Shown piece by piece: positions 33,598 to 42,569 of a DNA stretch of 64,000 nucleotides (positions are counted from its first letter, which is position 1; each line of letters begins with the position of its first letter). Source of the stretch: an uncultured Collinsella sp. (GTDB lineage Bacteria; Actinomycetota; Coriobacteriia; Coriobacteriales; Coriobacteriaceae); NCBI GenBank assembly GCA_902464645.1, contig CABQKL010000001.1, positions 6,274 to 70,273 of the forward strand, written 5' to 3'. The position numbers and the translations under genes are program-made. The notes beneath the pieces were generated by a model, which made no database searches, was not told the origin of the DNA, and worked only from the letters and a program-made list of their open reading frames with translations.

Positions 33598-34902
33598 CTA
33601 ATGGCGGGCGCGTATCTTCACCAAACGCACCATGGCGAGCGCAAAGCCCACGGCGGCCACAGCCATGAGTACGTAGAACACCGAGCGAAAGCCGAACAGG
33701 AACACATCCGGACGTCCTGCAACAAAACTGGTCACGGCCTCGCCCATCGCAACGCTCATCTGCCCATACAGGATATGCGACGCCGCCGTAATGCCCACTG
33801 CCATACCCGCATAGCGTGCCAGGCTACCCAGACTGCCAGCAAAGCCGAGCGCTTCGCGCGGAGCCGAGCCCATGTACAGCGAGTTATTGGGGCTCTGGAA
33901 AATCGACGTACCGCACGACATAAACGCGACGCAGCACACGATCACAGGGATGGAAGAGCGCTCGTCAAGCGTGCTTACCGCAAAGAGACCGCACACGTAC
34001 ACGCCCAGGCCGACCGCCGTGGGACCCTCGCAGCCAACACGGTCCGAAACCGTTCCCGAAAGCGGGCCGATAAAGGCATTCACCATCGGCAACGCCAAAA
34101 AGAGCAATCCGGAAATGTCGGAACCAAAGCCGTGGGCGTCCTGAAAATAGAACGGCAGGATAAACTCAGATGCGCCAATACCAACGAACACGATGAGCAT
34201 GCAAGCAAGGTTAATGGTGAAGGCCGAATTTGCAAAGCAGCGACGAGCAGCCTCGATCAGGGATATGGGGCGCTCGCCGGCCTCCGGCTTAACATGCGGC
34301 AGCGTGTAGAGCCCCACGATAAACGAGATGACGCCAATAGGCAGGTTGATGAGGAAGATGCTCTCCCAGGGAAAGCTTGCCACCAGCATGCCACCCAGCA
34401 CGGGGCCACACATCATGCCGAGGGCCACGAAGGTCGCAAGAATACCCATGGCACGACCGCGCTCGCGAGCCGGAAACGACTCGGTGATGATACCCATGTT
34501 GTTGGCCATGGCCGCCGCGCAACCGACGCCCTGAACGATGCGTGCAAGAATAAGAACTTCGAGCGAGGCCGAAAGGCCGCAAAGCAGCGAACCGGCCGTA
34601 AAGACGATTACGCCCAGCTGGAATACGCCGACCTTGCCGCGCACGTCGCCCAGGCGGCCAAACGGCAGCATGGCCACGCACGTCACAAGCAGATACACCG
34701 AGCTCACCAGCTGAATGCGATCGAGGCCCACGCCCAGCTCCTTTTGCATCACGGGCAGCGCCACGGTCACGACGGTCGAATCCAGACACGACATAAACGT
34801 CATGATGAGCACGGTAAACAGAATCGCCCATTTGTTCTTGCCATGGGTGTCGCCCTCAAGGGCAATGTGCTCGCGGCGCAGCTGCTCTGCGGTTTTCTCC
34901 AT
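33598..34902 (-). CDS. MFS drug exporter, DHA2 (EmrB/QacA-like) type
   Basis: 434 aa multi-spanning transporter. Family signatures: MTFMSCLDSTVVTVALPVM in helix 1 (motif D-type), GRLGDVRGKVGVFQLG (motif A) and FVALGMMCGPVLGGMLV (motif C, typical of antiporters). Length and about 12-14 helices fit a proton-driven exporter; the substrate is unknown. ATG 34902 has AAAGGA at the right distance, unlike an ATG two codons upstream. It lies 140 bp downstream of metY but behind a terminator. Confidence 0.85.
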   Translation of the reverse strand: MEKTAEQLRREHIALEGDTHGKNKWAILFTVLIMTFMSCLDSTVVTVALPVMQKELGVGLDRIQLVSSVYLLVTCVAMLPFGRLGDVRGKVGVFQLGVIVFTAGSLLCGLSASLEVLILARIVQGVGCAAAMANNMGIITESFPARERGRAMGILATFVALGMMCGPVLGGMLVASFPWESIFLINLPIGVISFIVGLYTLPHVKPEAGERPISLIEAARRCFANSAFTINLACMLIVFVGIGASEFILPFYFQDAHGFGSDISGLLFLALPMVNAFIGPLSGTVSDRVGCEGPTAVGLGVYVCGLFAVSTLDERSSIPVIVCCVAFMSCGTSIFQSPNNSLYMGSAPREALGFAGSLGSLARYAGMAVGITAASHILYGQMSVAMGEAVTSFVAGRPDVFLFGFRSVFYVLMAVAAVGFALAMVRLVKIRARH

Positions 34903-34933
34903 ATCCATCCTTTCGAGTGGCGCAACGCAAAAA

Positions 34934-34975
34934 CGGGACCCCAATCGCCTGCAAACAGTCGCGATTGGGGCCCCG
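34934..34975 (-). terminator. Terminator after metY
   Basis: Minus-strand hairpin CGGGGCCCCAATCGC/GCGATTGGGGTCCCG with one mismatch, followed by TTTTTGCG, 67 bp after the metY stop. Confidence 0.85.
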
Positions 34976-35042
34976 CCTACGGAATCGGAACGAAAGGTCA
35001 CCGAAGCTTTCGCCAGCATCGGCGCCTTGTGCGAACGCTAGC

Positions 35043-36326
35043 CTAGCACTGCTCGAGCGCCTGCTCAAGGTCGGCAATCAGATCGGCCGTGTCCTCGAGG
35101 CCGCACGACAGGCGCACCATGTCGGCAGAGATGCCACAGGCGATGAGCTCCTCATCGTTCATCTGGCGATGCGTGGCGTTAGCAGGATGCAAGCAGCAAG
35201 TGCGGGCGTCGGCCACGTGCGTGGCGATCTGGGCGAGCTTGAGGCTCTTCATAAAGGTCTCGGCCGCCGCGCGACCACCATTAAAGCCAAAGCTCACAAC
35301 GCCGCAGGTACCGTTTGGCATGTACTTCTGAGCGAGGTCATAGTACTTGTCGCCCTCCAGGCCCGGATAGCTCACGAAGCGCACCTTGGGATGGCTCTGC
35401 AGGAACTTGGCAACGGCCAGGCCGTTCTCGCAATGACGCGGCATGCGCACATGCAGGCTCTCGAGCGAGCTGTTCAAGAAGAACGCCGCCTGCGGGTTCT
35501 GCATGGGGCCAAGATCGCGCATGAGCTGCGCGGTGGCCTTGGTAATGAAGGCGCCCTCGCGACCGAACTTCTCGGCATACGTCACGCCGTGGTAGCTCTC
35601 GTCAGGCGTGGTGAGACCCGGGAACTTGTCCGCATGGGCCATCCAGTCAAACTGGCCGTGGTCGACGATCACGCCGCCGAGGTAGGCAGCATGGCCATCC
35701 ATGTACTTGGTGGTGGAGTGCGTAATGATGTCGGCGCCCCACTCAAAGGGACGGCACATCACGGGCGTCGGGAAGGTGTTGTCGACCATCAGCGGCACGC
35801 CGTGGTCGTGCGCGGCCTTGGCAAAGCGCTCAATATCAAGCACGGCAAGAGCGGGGTTAGCGATCGTCTCGCCAAAGACAAGCTTGGTATTGGGCTTAAA
35901 GGCTGCCCCAAGCTCCTCGTCGGTGCAGTCGGGGGCAACGAACGTGCAGGTCAGACCCATGCGCTCCATGGTATGAGCGAGCAGGTTGTAGGTACCGCCG
36001 TAGATGGCAGAGCTCGCGACTACGTGATCGCCGGCACCGGCCACGTTAAAGATCGCAAGGAAATTCGCGGCCATGCCCGAGCTCGTGAGCATCGCGGCAG
36101 TGCCGCCCTCCATCTCGCAGATCTTGGCGGCAACCAGATCGCACGTGGGGTTCTGCAGACGGCTATAGAAGTAGCCCGACTCCTCCAGGTCGAATAGCTT
36201 GCCCATGTGCTCGGACGTGTCGTACTTCCACGTGGTTGACTGGTAGATAGGCACCTGACGCGGCTCGGCATCTCCCGGGTGATAGCCGCCCTGAACACAC
36301 GTCGTACCGATGGTCTGCTCGCTCAT
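35043..36326 (-). CDS. metY: O-acetylhomoserine aminocarboxypropyltransferase (sulfhydrylase) MetY-like
   Basis: 427 aa PLP enzyme of the Cys/Met metabolism family, making homocysteine from O-acetylhomoserine and sulfide. Motifs: YSRLQNPTCDLVAAKICEMEGG, LTSSGMAANFLAI, PLMVDNTFPTPV and the PLP lysine in ITHSTTKYMDGH. The long insertions and length fit MetY rather than MetB/MetC. ATG 36326 has GGGAG six bases upstream. An inverted repeat 88 bp upstream may be an operator. Confidence 0.88.
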   Translation of the reverse strand: MSEQTIGTTCVQGGYHPGDAEPRQVPIYQSTTWKYDTSEHMGKLFDLEESGYFYSRLQNPTCDLVAAKICEMEGGTAAMLTSSGMAANFLAIFNVAGAGDHVVASSAIYGGTYNLLAHTMERMGLTCTFVAPDCTDEELGAAFKPNTKLVFGETIANPALAVLDIERFAKAAHDHGVPLMVDNTFPTPVMCRPFEWGADIITHSTTKYMDGHAAYLGGVIVDHGQFDWMAHADKFPGLTTPDESYHGVTYAEKFGREGAFITKATAQLMRDLGPMQNPQAAFFLNSSLESLHVRMPRHCENGLAVAKFLQSHPKVRFVSYPGLEGDKYYDLAQKYMPNGTCGVVSFGFNGGRAAAETFMKSLKLAQIATHVADARTCCLHPANATHRQMNDEELIACGISADMVRLSCGLEDTADLIADLEQALEQC

Positions 36327-36413
36327 ATCCAACTCCCTTACTTGGGTTTTGTTTTATTCGGTTCACGATACCGCTACCGCACACCCCTCTCAACCCATCC
36401 TCAAGGTGGGTTA

Positions 36414-36444
36414 TGAGACAAATGAATCGAGGGTGTTTGTCTCA
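36414..36444. promoter_or_regulatory. Inverted repeat between metY and a divergent gene, possible operator
   Basis: TGAGACAAA (36414-36422) and its exact complement TTTGTCTCA (36436-36444) with 13 bases between. It overlaps the space where both divergent promoters should lie. A further hairpin (AACCCA/TGGGTT) is just to the left. It does not resemble a SAM riboswitch. Confidence 0.45.
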
Positions 36445-36556
36445 ACCTTAGGCATTTGTTTAATAGACAAAAAATGAGGCATAGATGGAGCTCTCGATGA
36501 TTACATGCACCGGCACGGGTACCATAGGCGGGTACACCGTGACCAAGGAGACAACG

Positions 36557-37003
36557 ATGAAGCAAATCGATACGGCCCAGCTCGACATCACCGCCTGTCA
36601 GGCTCAGGCTGCCGAGTACCACGCCCGTGGCTTTAACTGCGCCCAGGCCGTCGCCTGCACGCTCGCGCCCGCCGTCGGGCTCGACCCCCAGATCGCCTTT
36701 ACCCTCACCGAGGGCTTTGGTGCCGGCATGGGCGGCATGACCGAAACCTGCGGCGCCATCTCGGGAGCCGTGGCCATCATGGGCTTTGTAATGAGCGACG
36801 GCATGGAAAACCCCAAGACCAAGGGCCAGACCTACAAGCTGTCGCGCGAAATCGCCAAGCGTTTTGGCGAGAAGAACACGACGACCGTCTGCGGCACGCT
36901 CAAGGGCATCGGATCGGATAAGGGTCCGCTCCGCAGCTGCCCTGGTTGCATCGACGATGCCATCGAGATCGCCTGTGATGTGCTAAAGCAGCTTGCCGAG
37001 TAA
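36557..37003 (+). CDS. C_GCAxxG_C_C family redox protein
   Basis: 148 aa. Carries the cysteine pattern that names the family: a Cys in FNCAQAVAC, GCA-like TETCGAISGAVAIMG, then TTVCGTLKG and RSCPGCIDDAIEIAC. Thought to be a small membrane-associated or redox-active protein; no reaction is established. ATG 36557 has AAGGAG six bases upstream; an ATG 72 bases earlier in frame is not supported. It lies divergent from metY. Confidence 0.8.
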   Translation: MKQIDTAQLDITACQAQAAEYHARGFNCAQAVACTLAPAVGLDPQIAFTLTEGFGAGMGGMTETCGAISGAVAIMGFVMSDGMENPKTKGQTYKLSREIAKRFGEKNTTTVCGTLKGIGSDKGPLRSCPGCIDDAIEIACDVLKQLAE

Positions 37004-37022
37004 ACGGCAGTAACATAAAACC

Positions 37023-37065
37023 ACGGCCGGCGCGCTTGGGATTCATCCAAAAGCACGCCGGCCGT
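37023..37065. terminator. Terminator between convergent genes
   Basis: 10-bp perfect outer stem ACGGCCGGCG/CGCCGGCCGT plus an inner GCTT/AAGC. The minus strand continues with GGTTTTATG, so it best serves the yigZ-like gene, but it lies 20 bp after the plus-strand gene and could stop both. Confidence 0.7.
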
Positions 37066-37070
37066 CGTCG

Positions 37071-37709
37071 TTAGAACTCGGCAAATTCGGGATCGCCGAC
37101 CTCGATCTCCTCGCGCCCCGCCATAAGCTCGCGCATCTTAGCGCAAAACGGCCCCTGCTCCCCCGCTTTAAACACCAAATGAAGTGTCACGGCATCCGCG
37201 TAATCGGTATCCGAAACCTTGGCACCCGAATCCTGCGCCAAACGAAGCACCTGCTCATACTGCGGATAGGCCACATGCACGTCAACCGGCACGACGCTTG
37301 TCATCTCGACAATCTGCCCGGCCTCCCGAGCAGCTGCCACCGCCGCCTGCGTCGCCGCAGTATAGGCGCGCACCAAGCCACCAGGTCCCAACAGCGTGCC
37401 ACCAAAATAGCGCGTCACCACGCAGCAAACATTTTTGAGCTCTGCGCCGCGCAACACCTCGAGCGTCGGCATACCGCTCGTGCGGCTCGGTTCACCGTCA
37501 TCGCTCTGGCGCTCGCGTCCATCGACCAAAATCCACGCGGGCACATTATGCCGAGCGTCGTAATGACGCTTGCGAACCATCTCGATAAAGGCATTCGCCT
37601 CATCCTCGGACTCAATATGGACCAGCTGGGCAATAAACCGGCTCTTGCGGTCCACAAACTCGCCCGAAGCCTCAATATTCGACTGCAGAGTAAAATAGCT
37701 GTCCAACAA
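37071..37709 (-). CDS. yigZ: YigZ/IMPACT family protein
   Basis: 212 aa. UPF0029 N-terminal domain with RKSRFIAQLVHIESEDEANAF, ARHNVPAWILVDG, DDGEPSRTSGMP and VTRYFGGTLLGPGGLVRAY, then a DUF1949-like C-terminal domain. Function is not well defined; a link to translation control is proposed for eukaryotic IMPACT. The start is TTG 37709 with GAGGGG five bases upstream; no ATG is available. Confidence 0.9.
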   Translation of the reverse strand: MLDSYFTLQSNIEASGEFVDRKSRFIAQLVHIESEDEANAFIEMVRKRHYDARHNVPAWILVDGRERQSDDGEPSRTSGMPTLEVLRGAELKNVCCVVTRYFGGTLLGPGGLVRAYTAATQAAVAAAREAGQIVEMTSVVPVDVHVAYPQYEQVLRLAQDSGAKVSDTDYADAVTLHLVFKAGEQGPFCAKMRELMAGREEIEVGDPEFAEF

Positions 37710-37820
37710 AGCCCCTCAACAACAAGCAAAGCAACAAACAGCCTCAATAATACGGCAAAGTCCGTACCGTTAACCCCGATAAATAGAACGGCAACGCCAA
37801 TGACCAACCAAAGACAGCGA

Positions 37821-37918
37821 GACGGCGTCAGCTGAGTCGATTTGGCCCGAAAGAGGAGGGAGCACGCCTTATGGCGGCGACCGACGAATGAGCGCCAAAT
37901 CGGCCAGCTGACGCCGTC
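37821..37918. repeat. Imperfect long hairpin family B, copy 3
   Basis: 98 nt. Perfect outer arms GACGGCGTCAGCTG/CAGCTGACGCCGTC and GATTTGGC/GCCAAATC, internal CCGAAAGAGGAG versus CGACCGACGAATGAG, apical CGCC-TTAT-GGCG. It is the left half of a tandem pair between yigZ and rnpB. Confidence 0.8.
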
Positions 37919-37926
37919 GAAGGCGA

Positions 37927-38025
37927 GAACCCGTCAGCGCGAGCAAGGTGCCTTGAAAGACGAGGGCATTGACCTTATGGTCATGCCCGAAGGCTTGAAA
38001 GGCAGATTGCCGCGCTGACGGGTTC
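37927..38025. repeat. Imperfect long hairpin family B, copy 4
   Basis: 99 nt, 8 bp after copy 3. Outer arms GAACCCGTCAGCGCG/CGCGCTGACGGGTTC perfect, CAA/TTG and TGCCTT/AGGCA inside, internal TTGAAAGACGAG versus CGAAGGCTTGAAAGG, apical GGGCATTGACC-TTAT-GGTCATGCCC. The end is 18 bp from the 3' end of rnpB. Confidence 0.75.
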
Positions 38026-38043
38026 GCAGCGTCAACATAGTTG

Positions 38044-38404
38044 CCAAGTGGGCCTATAAGCCGGGTTCTGTCGTGAACGGTCATTTATCTTGTCTGCACG
38101 TTACCGTGCAGCTCCACGCACGCTACCCGAACGCGGACCGGGCCGGCCCATAGCGTTCCTATTCGCGCTTGCTCCGGATGGGGCTTGCCAAGCCGCCGTG
38201 TTGCCACGACGCTGGTGGTCTCTTACACCACCGTTTCAGCTTTTCCCTTTACGCCTTGCGGCGCAGGTGGGAGTCTTCTTTTCTGCGGCGCTTTCCGTCG
38301 GATCACTCCGCCCGGCCGTTAGCCGGCATCCCGCCCTCTGGAGCCCGGACTTTCCTCACGCGTGCTGCAAGCAGCACATCGCGCGACCGTCTGGCCCACT
38401 CAGC
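38044..38404 (-). ncRNA. rnpB: RNase P RNA, bacterial type A
   Basis: About 361 nt on the minus strand. Conserved RNase P pieces in order: GAGGAAAGTCCGGGCTCC near the 5' end, GGCGGGATGCCGGCTAACGG, GGGTAAGAG-type GGTGTAAGAGACCACCAG, GGCAACCC-like region, AGATAAATGACCG and the 3' end ACAGAACCCGGCTTATAGGC. The 5' AGTGGGCC pairs with GGCCCACTT at the 3' end to form P1. It processes the 5' ends of tRNAs. Ends are set by P1 and may be off by a few bases. Confidence 0.95.
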
Positions 38405-38687
38405 AGTGCAAGAGTGTAGCACACCGTTGCCGCAAGCAATGGCACAACACAAGCGTTCGACACGATAAACCAAGAACCACGCTATACAGTACAATAGGGT
38501 CGTCGATGGGCAACGTCATCAGTCGAGACGCGACCGCGCTCCGCACCCCTCCGTCTACTCGGTGCGTTCCCGCCTCCTCCCCGAGGCGGGATGTCGGCAT
38601 TTTTCATGCACCGACAATCCAATAGCCCGTGGACAGCCCGGGCGGCATTGCGCCCGGGCAGACTCGTGCATCAGCAGCAAATGCAAA
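38405..38687. other. Structured gap between rpsA terminator and rnpB
   Basis: No gene recognised. Three hairpins stand in a row: CCCGCCTC/GAGGCGGG (38569-38590), TGTCGG/CCGACA (38592-38616) and GCCCGGGCG/CGCCCGGGC (38636-38659). The rnpB promoter should lie at about 38410-38500, but I cannot assign its boxes with confidence. Confidence 0.5.
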
Positions 38688-38718
38688 AAGGGACCCGTCC
38701 GTTGCGGACGGATCCCTT
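38688..38718 (-). terminator. Terminator after rpsA
   Basis: Minus-strand hairpin AAGGGATCCGTCCG/CGGACGGGTCCCTT with one mismatch and a tight loop, followed by TTTGC, 25 bp after the rpsA stop. Confidence 0.85.
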
Positions 38719-38742
38719 AAAACAAGTGATCGTCAAACCGAT

Positions 38743-39909
38743 TTACTCGGCGTCGGTCTCCTCGTCCTTCTTCTCGGAAGGAAGCGGGGTAACCTCGATC
38801 TCGACGCCCAGAGTCTCAGCAGCGGACTTCATGGACAGGGAGATACGACGACGGTCGAGGTCGATCTCCATGACCTTGACCTGAACCTTGTCGCCCACGT
38901 GGGTGACCTGAGAAGGCTGATCGACGTGCTTGTTGGCCATCTCGGAGATGTGAACCAGGCCCTCGATGCCCTCGCCCAGGTCGACGAAAGCGCCGAACGG
39001 GACAAGCTTGGTCACAGTGCCCTCGACGATAGCGCCGACGGGGTACTTCTTGACCAGTGCACGCCACGGATCCTCGGTGGTCTGCTTGAGACCCAGGGAG
39101 ATGCGCTCGCGGTTGAGATCGACGTCGAGAACCTCGACCTCGACCTCCTGGCCGACCTTGACAACCTCGGAAGGATGGTTGACGTGGTTCCAGGAGAGCT
39201 CGGAGATGTGGATGAGGCCGTCGATACCGCCGAGGTCGACGAAGGCGCCGAAGTCGACGATGGAGGAAACGGTGCCCTGGAGACGCATGCCAGACTTGAG
39301 CTTGGACAGGATCTCGGAGCGCTCGGCCTTACGGGACTCCTCGAGCACGACGCGACGGGAGAGGACAACGTTGTTGCGGTTGCGGTCCATCTCGATGACG
39401 CGGGCCTCGATGCGGGTGCCCATGTAGGAGGTGAGGTCCTTGACGCGACGGAGGTCGACGAGGGAAGCGGGCAGGAAGCCACGCAGGCCGATGTCGAGGA
39501 TCAGGCCGCCCTTGACAACCTCGATAACCTCGCCCTCGACGTTCTCGCCGGAGTTGAACTTCTCCTCGATGCGGTTCCAAGCACGCTCGTACTCGGCACG
39601 CTTCTTGGACAGGACCAGACGACCGTCCTTGTCCTCCTTCTGGAGAACCAGGGCCTCGATGGGATCACCGAGTGCAACGATGTCTGCAGGGTTAGCGTCC
39701 TTGCGGATGGACAGCTCGCGGACCGGGATAACGCCCTCGGACTTGAATCCGATGTCAACGAGCACCTCGTCATGCTCGATCTTAACGACAGTGCCGTTAA
39801 CGAGATCGCCCTCATCAAAGTCGGTAATCGTACCGTCGATGAGGTTGTTCATCTCCTCCTCGTTGACATCGTCAAGAGAGAAAATGGACGAGTTCTGAAT
39901 CTCACTCAA
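38743..39909 (-). CDS. rpsA: Ribosomal protein S1
   Basis: 388 aa with four S1 RNA-binding domains (roughly 33-105, 122-190, 207-277, 294-364). The last two begin with GTVSSIVDFGAFVDLGG and GTVTKLVPFGAFVDLGE. S1 tethers mRNA to the 30S subunit. Four domains is common in Gram-positive and actinobacterial S1, against six in E. coli. The start is TTG 39909 with AAAGGGG seven bases upstream; no ATG fits. The C-terminus is an acidic tail. Confidence 0.94.
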   Translation of the reverse strand: MSEIQNSSIFSLDDVNEEEMNNLIDGTITDFDEGDLVNGTVVKIEHDEVLVDIGFKSEGVIPVRELSIRKDANPADIVALGDPIEALVLQKEDKDGRLVLSKKRAEYERAWNRIEEKFNSGENVEGEVIEVVKGGLILDIGLRGFLPASLVDLRRVKDLTSYMGTRIEARVIEMDRNRNNVVLSRRVVLEESRKAERSEILSKLKSGMRLQGTVSSIVDFGAFVDLGGIDGLIHISELSWNHVNHPSEVVKVGQEVEVEVLDVDLNRERISLGLKQTTEDPWRALVKKYPVGAIVEGTVTKLVPFGAFVDLGEGIEGLVHISEMANKHVDQPSQVTHVGDKVQVKVMEIDLDRRRISLSMKSAAETLGVEIEVTPLPSEKKDEETDAE

Positions 39910-40224
39910 AGGTGGACCCCTTTCGAACTACGGGGCCCCGATTGCTAGGACCTACAGAAGGGTGCGACAAGCACACAACGTTTAGGAACACTCGGGAGCC
40001 GACAGATACTAATGTGACGCTTATGCAATCACGTTCGTATAGGTTACGGGGAAATCATTTCGATTTCAAGCGTGAACTGCGATTTTTTACTCGTGTGGAG
40101 ACTTTTTCGTAATCTTATGAACACACGTCTCCGCAACTTGACGATAACCAGCCAGGCATTCGGCTTTGGGGTAAAGTATCCGGAGCCAACGATTCTAGAT
40201 CGATTTTTCGAGAAAGGTGCCCGC
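39910..40224. other. Divergent intergenic region between rpsA and a HAD gene
   Basis: 315 bp. No gene, RNA family or clear promoter could be recognised. An in-frame extension of the HAD gene into this region exists but has no ribosome binding site and A+T-rich sequence. A GGAGAC/GTCTCC pair flanks 40097-40133. Confidence 0.5.
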
Positions 40225-40983
40225 GTGCTCAAAGCAGTCGTTTTCGATATGGACGAGACGCTTCTTAGCATCAACCTCAACGCGTTCATCCTTCGCTATT
40301 TTAAGGATGTCTCGTCGATGCTCGCGGATATCGGGCGCCGCAGCCGCGGTGGCACGATGGCGCGCCTCGGCACCATTTTGGTCGACCTCAACGCCAACCG
40401 CCGAAGCGGCACGGACAACCGCACCAATCTTGAGTTTTACCGCACCGAGGTCGAGCGCAGGTGCGGCATCTGCCTCTCCGATCCGATCATCTACGAGGCG
40501 TTTACCTACTACGACCGCGAAGTGCTTCCATACAAGAACGACGATGTCATTAACGCTCACGCCATGCCGGGCGCGCACGCCGCGCTCCAGGCAGTACAGG
40601 ACGCAGGGCTGCGCTGCGCGCTCTTTACCAACCCCAGCTTTCCGCAGGGGGCCATCGAGTGCCGCATGGGCTGGGGCGACCTGGCCGACGCCCCCTTTGA
40701 GCTCGTCACGCACATGGGAAACACCACCCGCTGCAAGCCCGATGCCACCTACTATCTCGAGCAGCTTCAGGTGATGGGACTCGAGCCACACGAGGTCCTT
40801 ATGGTGGGCAACGACCCCAAGCGCGACTTCCCCAGTCCCGCCTGCGGCATTCAAACTGCCTATGTTGGCCAGGGAAAACCCGGCCGAGCCACCTGGCACG
40901 GAACCATGGAAGACTTCGCCCACGACTTTAACGCCGTAATCGAAGCCTTCTACGAACACCAAGTAGCCGACGAACTGTCCTAG
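40225..40983 (+). CDS. HAD-superfamily hydrolase
   Basis: 252 aa. HAD motif I VVFDMDETLL at residues 5-14, motif II LFTNPSF, lysine in RCKPDATYY and motif IV MVGNDPKRDF. Likely a phosphatase of the cap-C1 type; substrate unknown. The start is GTG 40225 with AAAGGTG upstream, which puts motif I at the usual distance from the N-terminus. It ends 4 bp inside the convergent cysteine desulfidase gene. Confidence 0.85.
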   Translation: MLKAVVFDMDETLLSINLNAFILRYFKDVSSMLADIGRRSRGGTMARLGTILVDLNANRRSGTDNRTNLEFYRTEVERRCGICLSDPIIYEAFTYYDREVLPYKNDDVINAHAMPGAHAALQAVQDAGLRCALFTNPSFPQGAIECRMGWGDLADAPFELVTHMGNTTRCKPDATYYLEQLQVMGLEPHEVLMVGNDPKRDFPSPACGIQTAYVGQGKPGRATWHGTMEDFAHDFNAVIEAFYEHQVADELS

Positions 40984-42299
40984 CACACTTGGGTTTTGCC
41001 GATCATGATGTTGAGGATCTCGACGTCGGTGTCCTTCATGCCCACGCGGCCTACGTAGCCCATGCTGGCGATTGTCTGCTCGACGGTATCCTGGATCAGG
41101 CCCTCGCCGGCGCGGAAGCCGCGGCCTTGCATGGCCATATCGTGGCCCAGAATCGCCGCATCGACGGCTGCGGAAATCTTGGCGGCACAGCTCGCCTTGG
41201 CGCCGTCGCACACGATGCCGCCCACGTTACCGAGCGTATTCGAAACCGTCGCGCCGATCTGCTCGCGCGTGCCACCGCACAGCCAGGTAATCGCAGCACC
41301 GGCGCCGCACGCGGCGCAAATAGCACCGCAAAACGCCGAGAGCGCACCAATATAGCTCTTGATATGCACGGCAATAAGATCGGACAGCATCACGGCGCGC
41401 ACCAGGCGCTCGTGGTCGCAACGCAGATACTCGGCATACTCCATGACGGGCAATGCGCAGGTAATGCCCTGATTGCCCGAGCCGCACACAATGGCGACCG
41501 GCAGCGCGCAACCGTTCATGCGGGCGTCGGACCCTGCGGCCGCACGGGCACGGGCGCGGCAGGCGACGTCATCGGCGCGAGCGCCCAGCAGCGTACGACC
41601 AACCTCGGCGCCCCAAGCGTGCGCAAGGCCCTCGGCGCTGATCGCGCCATTCAGCTCAATCTGACGCTCAACGGCAGCGCGGGCGTCCTCAATGTCACCG
41701 TCCTCGATAAAGTCGATGATGGACTCAATCGACATGGGCGTGTCGGCCTTATCCGCCGCCCGCTCAGCCACCACGCGCTCGGCGCATGCGGCACACTCCC
41801 CCGCCGACTTGCCGCATACCGGAATACCGTCGAGCGTATGGCACGTGACGTTGGTGTGGTGATCGGTAATCTCGACGACCGCGGTATGGCCCCCGGCCGT
41901 CGCAGTCACCTTGATGTAGAGGTTGGGCACGCCCTCGACAAGCGACACATCGCAGTAGCCGGCGTCGGCGAGGAGCTCGGCCACGCGAGCGCGGTCTTCA
42001 TCGTTAACGCTCTCGAGCACCTCGAGTGCGCTCTTAGCGTCGCCGCCCACGGCACCCAGCACGGCCGCGGCCTCAATACCGTGCATACCGCCCGAGTTGG
42101 GCACGGTCACACTCTTAACGTTCTTGATGATGTTGCCCGAGCAGGCAACGTCCATATGGTCGGGTTCGCAACCGAGCGTCTGGCTCGCCAGCGCCGCTGC
42201 ATAGGCAACGGCAATGGGCTCGGTGCAGCCGAGCGCGCAGACAAGTTCGCGGTTCAAAACATCACAAAACGCGGCATCACGGATGGAATCGGTGGGCAT
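40980..42299 (-). CDS. cyuA: L-cysteine desulfidase CyuA/YhaM-type (UPF0597)
   Basis: 439 aa. Family features are the N-terminal CALGCTEPIAVAYA, SGNIIKNVKSVTVPN, the serine-dehydratase-alpha-like centre CGSGNQGITCALPV and three later cysteines (SAFCGAICAACGAG) fit to hold an iron-sulfur cluster. Such enzymes break L-cysteine to sulfide, pyruvate and ammonia. With metY and the selenium cluster it belongs to the window's sulfur chemistry. CAGGAG precedes ATG 42299. Its final 4 bp overlap the convergent HAD gene. Confidence 0.85.
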   Translation of the reverse strand: MPTDSIRDAAFCDVLNRELVCALGCTEPIAVAYAAALASQTLGCEPDHMDVACSGNIIKNVKSVTVPNSGGMHGIEAAAVLGAVGGDAKSALEVLESVNDEDRARVAELLADAGYCDVSLVEGVPNLYIKVTATAGGHTAVVEITDHHTNVTCHTLDGIPVCGKSAGECAACAERVVAERAADKADTPMSIESIIDFIEDGDIEDARAAVERQIELNGAISAEGLAHAWGAEVGRTLLGARADDVACRARARAAAGSDARMNGCALPVAIVCGSGNQGITCALPVMEYAEYLRCDHERLVRAVMLSDLIAVHIKSYIGALSAFCGAICAACGAGAAITWLCGGTREQIGATVSNTLGNVGGIVCDGAKASCAAKISAAVDAAILGHDMAMQGRGFRAGEGLIQDTVEQTIASMGYVGRVGMKDTDVEILNIMIGKTQVC

Positions 42300-42569
42300 A
42301 GGTATCTCCTGCTTGCATAACGGGCTGGGCTCTCAAAAAAGTTAGCTCCTTTATTTGATAACAATGCATCAAAAACCGCAACCATGGTTCCGGCGGACGG
42401 CGCTCAAGCACAAACTGACAGCATTCATTCATGAGAAGTAAGTCTTGTTGCATGCTAAAGCGTTTGACCAAAAAACGCCCGAGCGTTTACACAAAAGTCG
42501 CGCTATCATGCAGTCGAACGCGGTAAAACCTTTAGCAATCTCGCCGCACAGACCAGAGAGGAACCATCT

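Noticed and set aside
36327..36556. SAM riboswitch upstream of metY
   Set aside because: The conserved S-box helices and core sequences are not present; only simple inverted repeats are seen.
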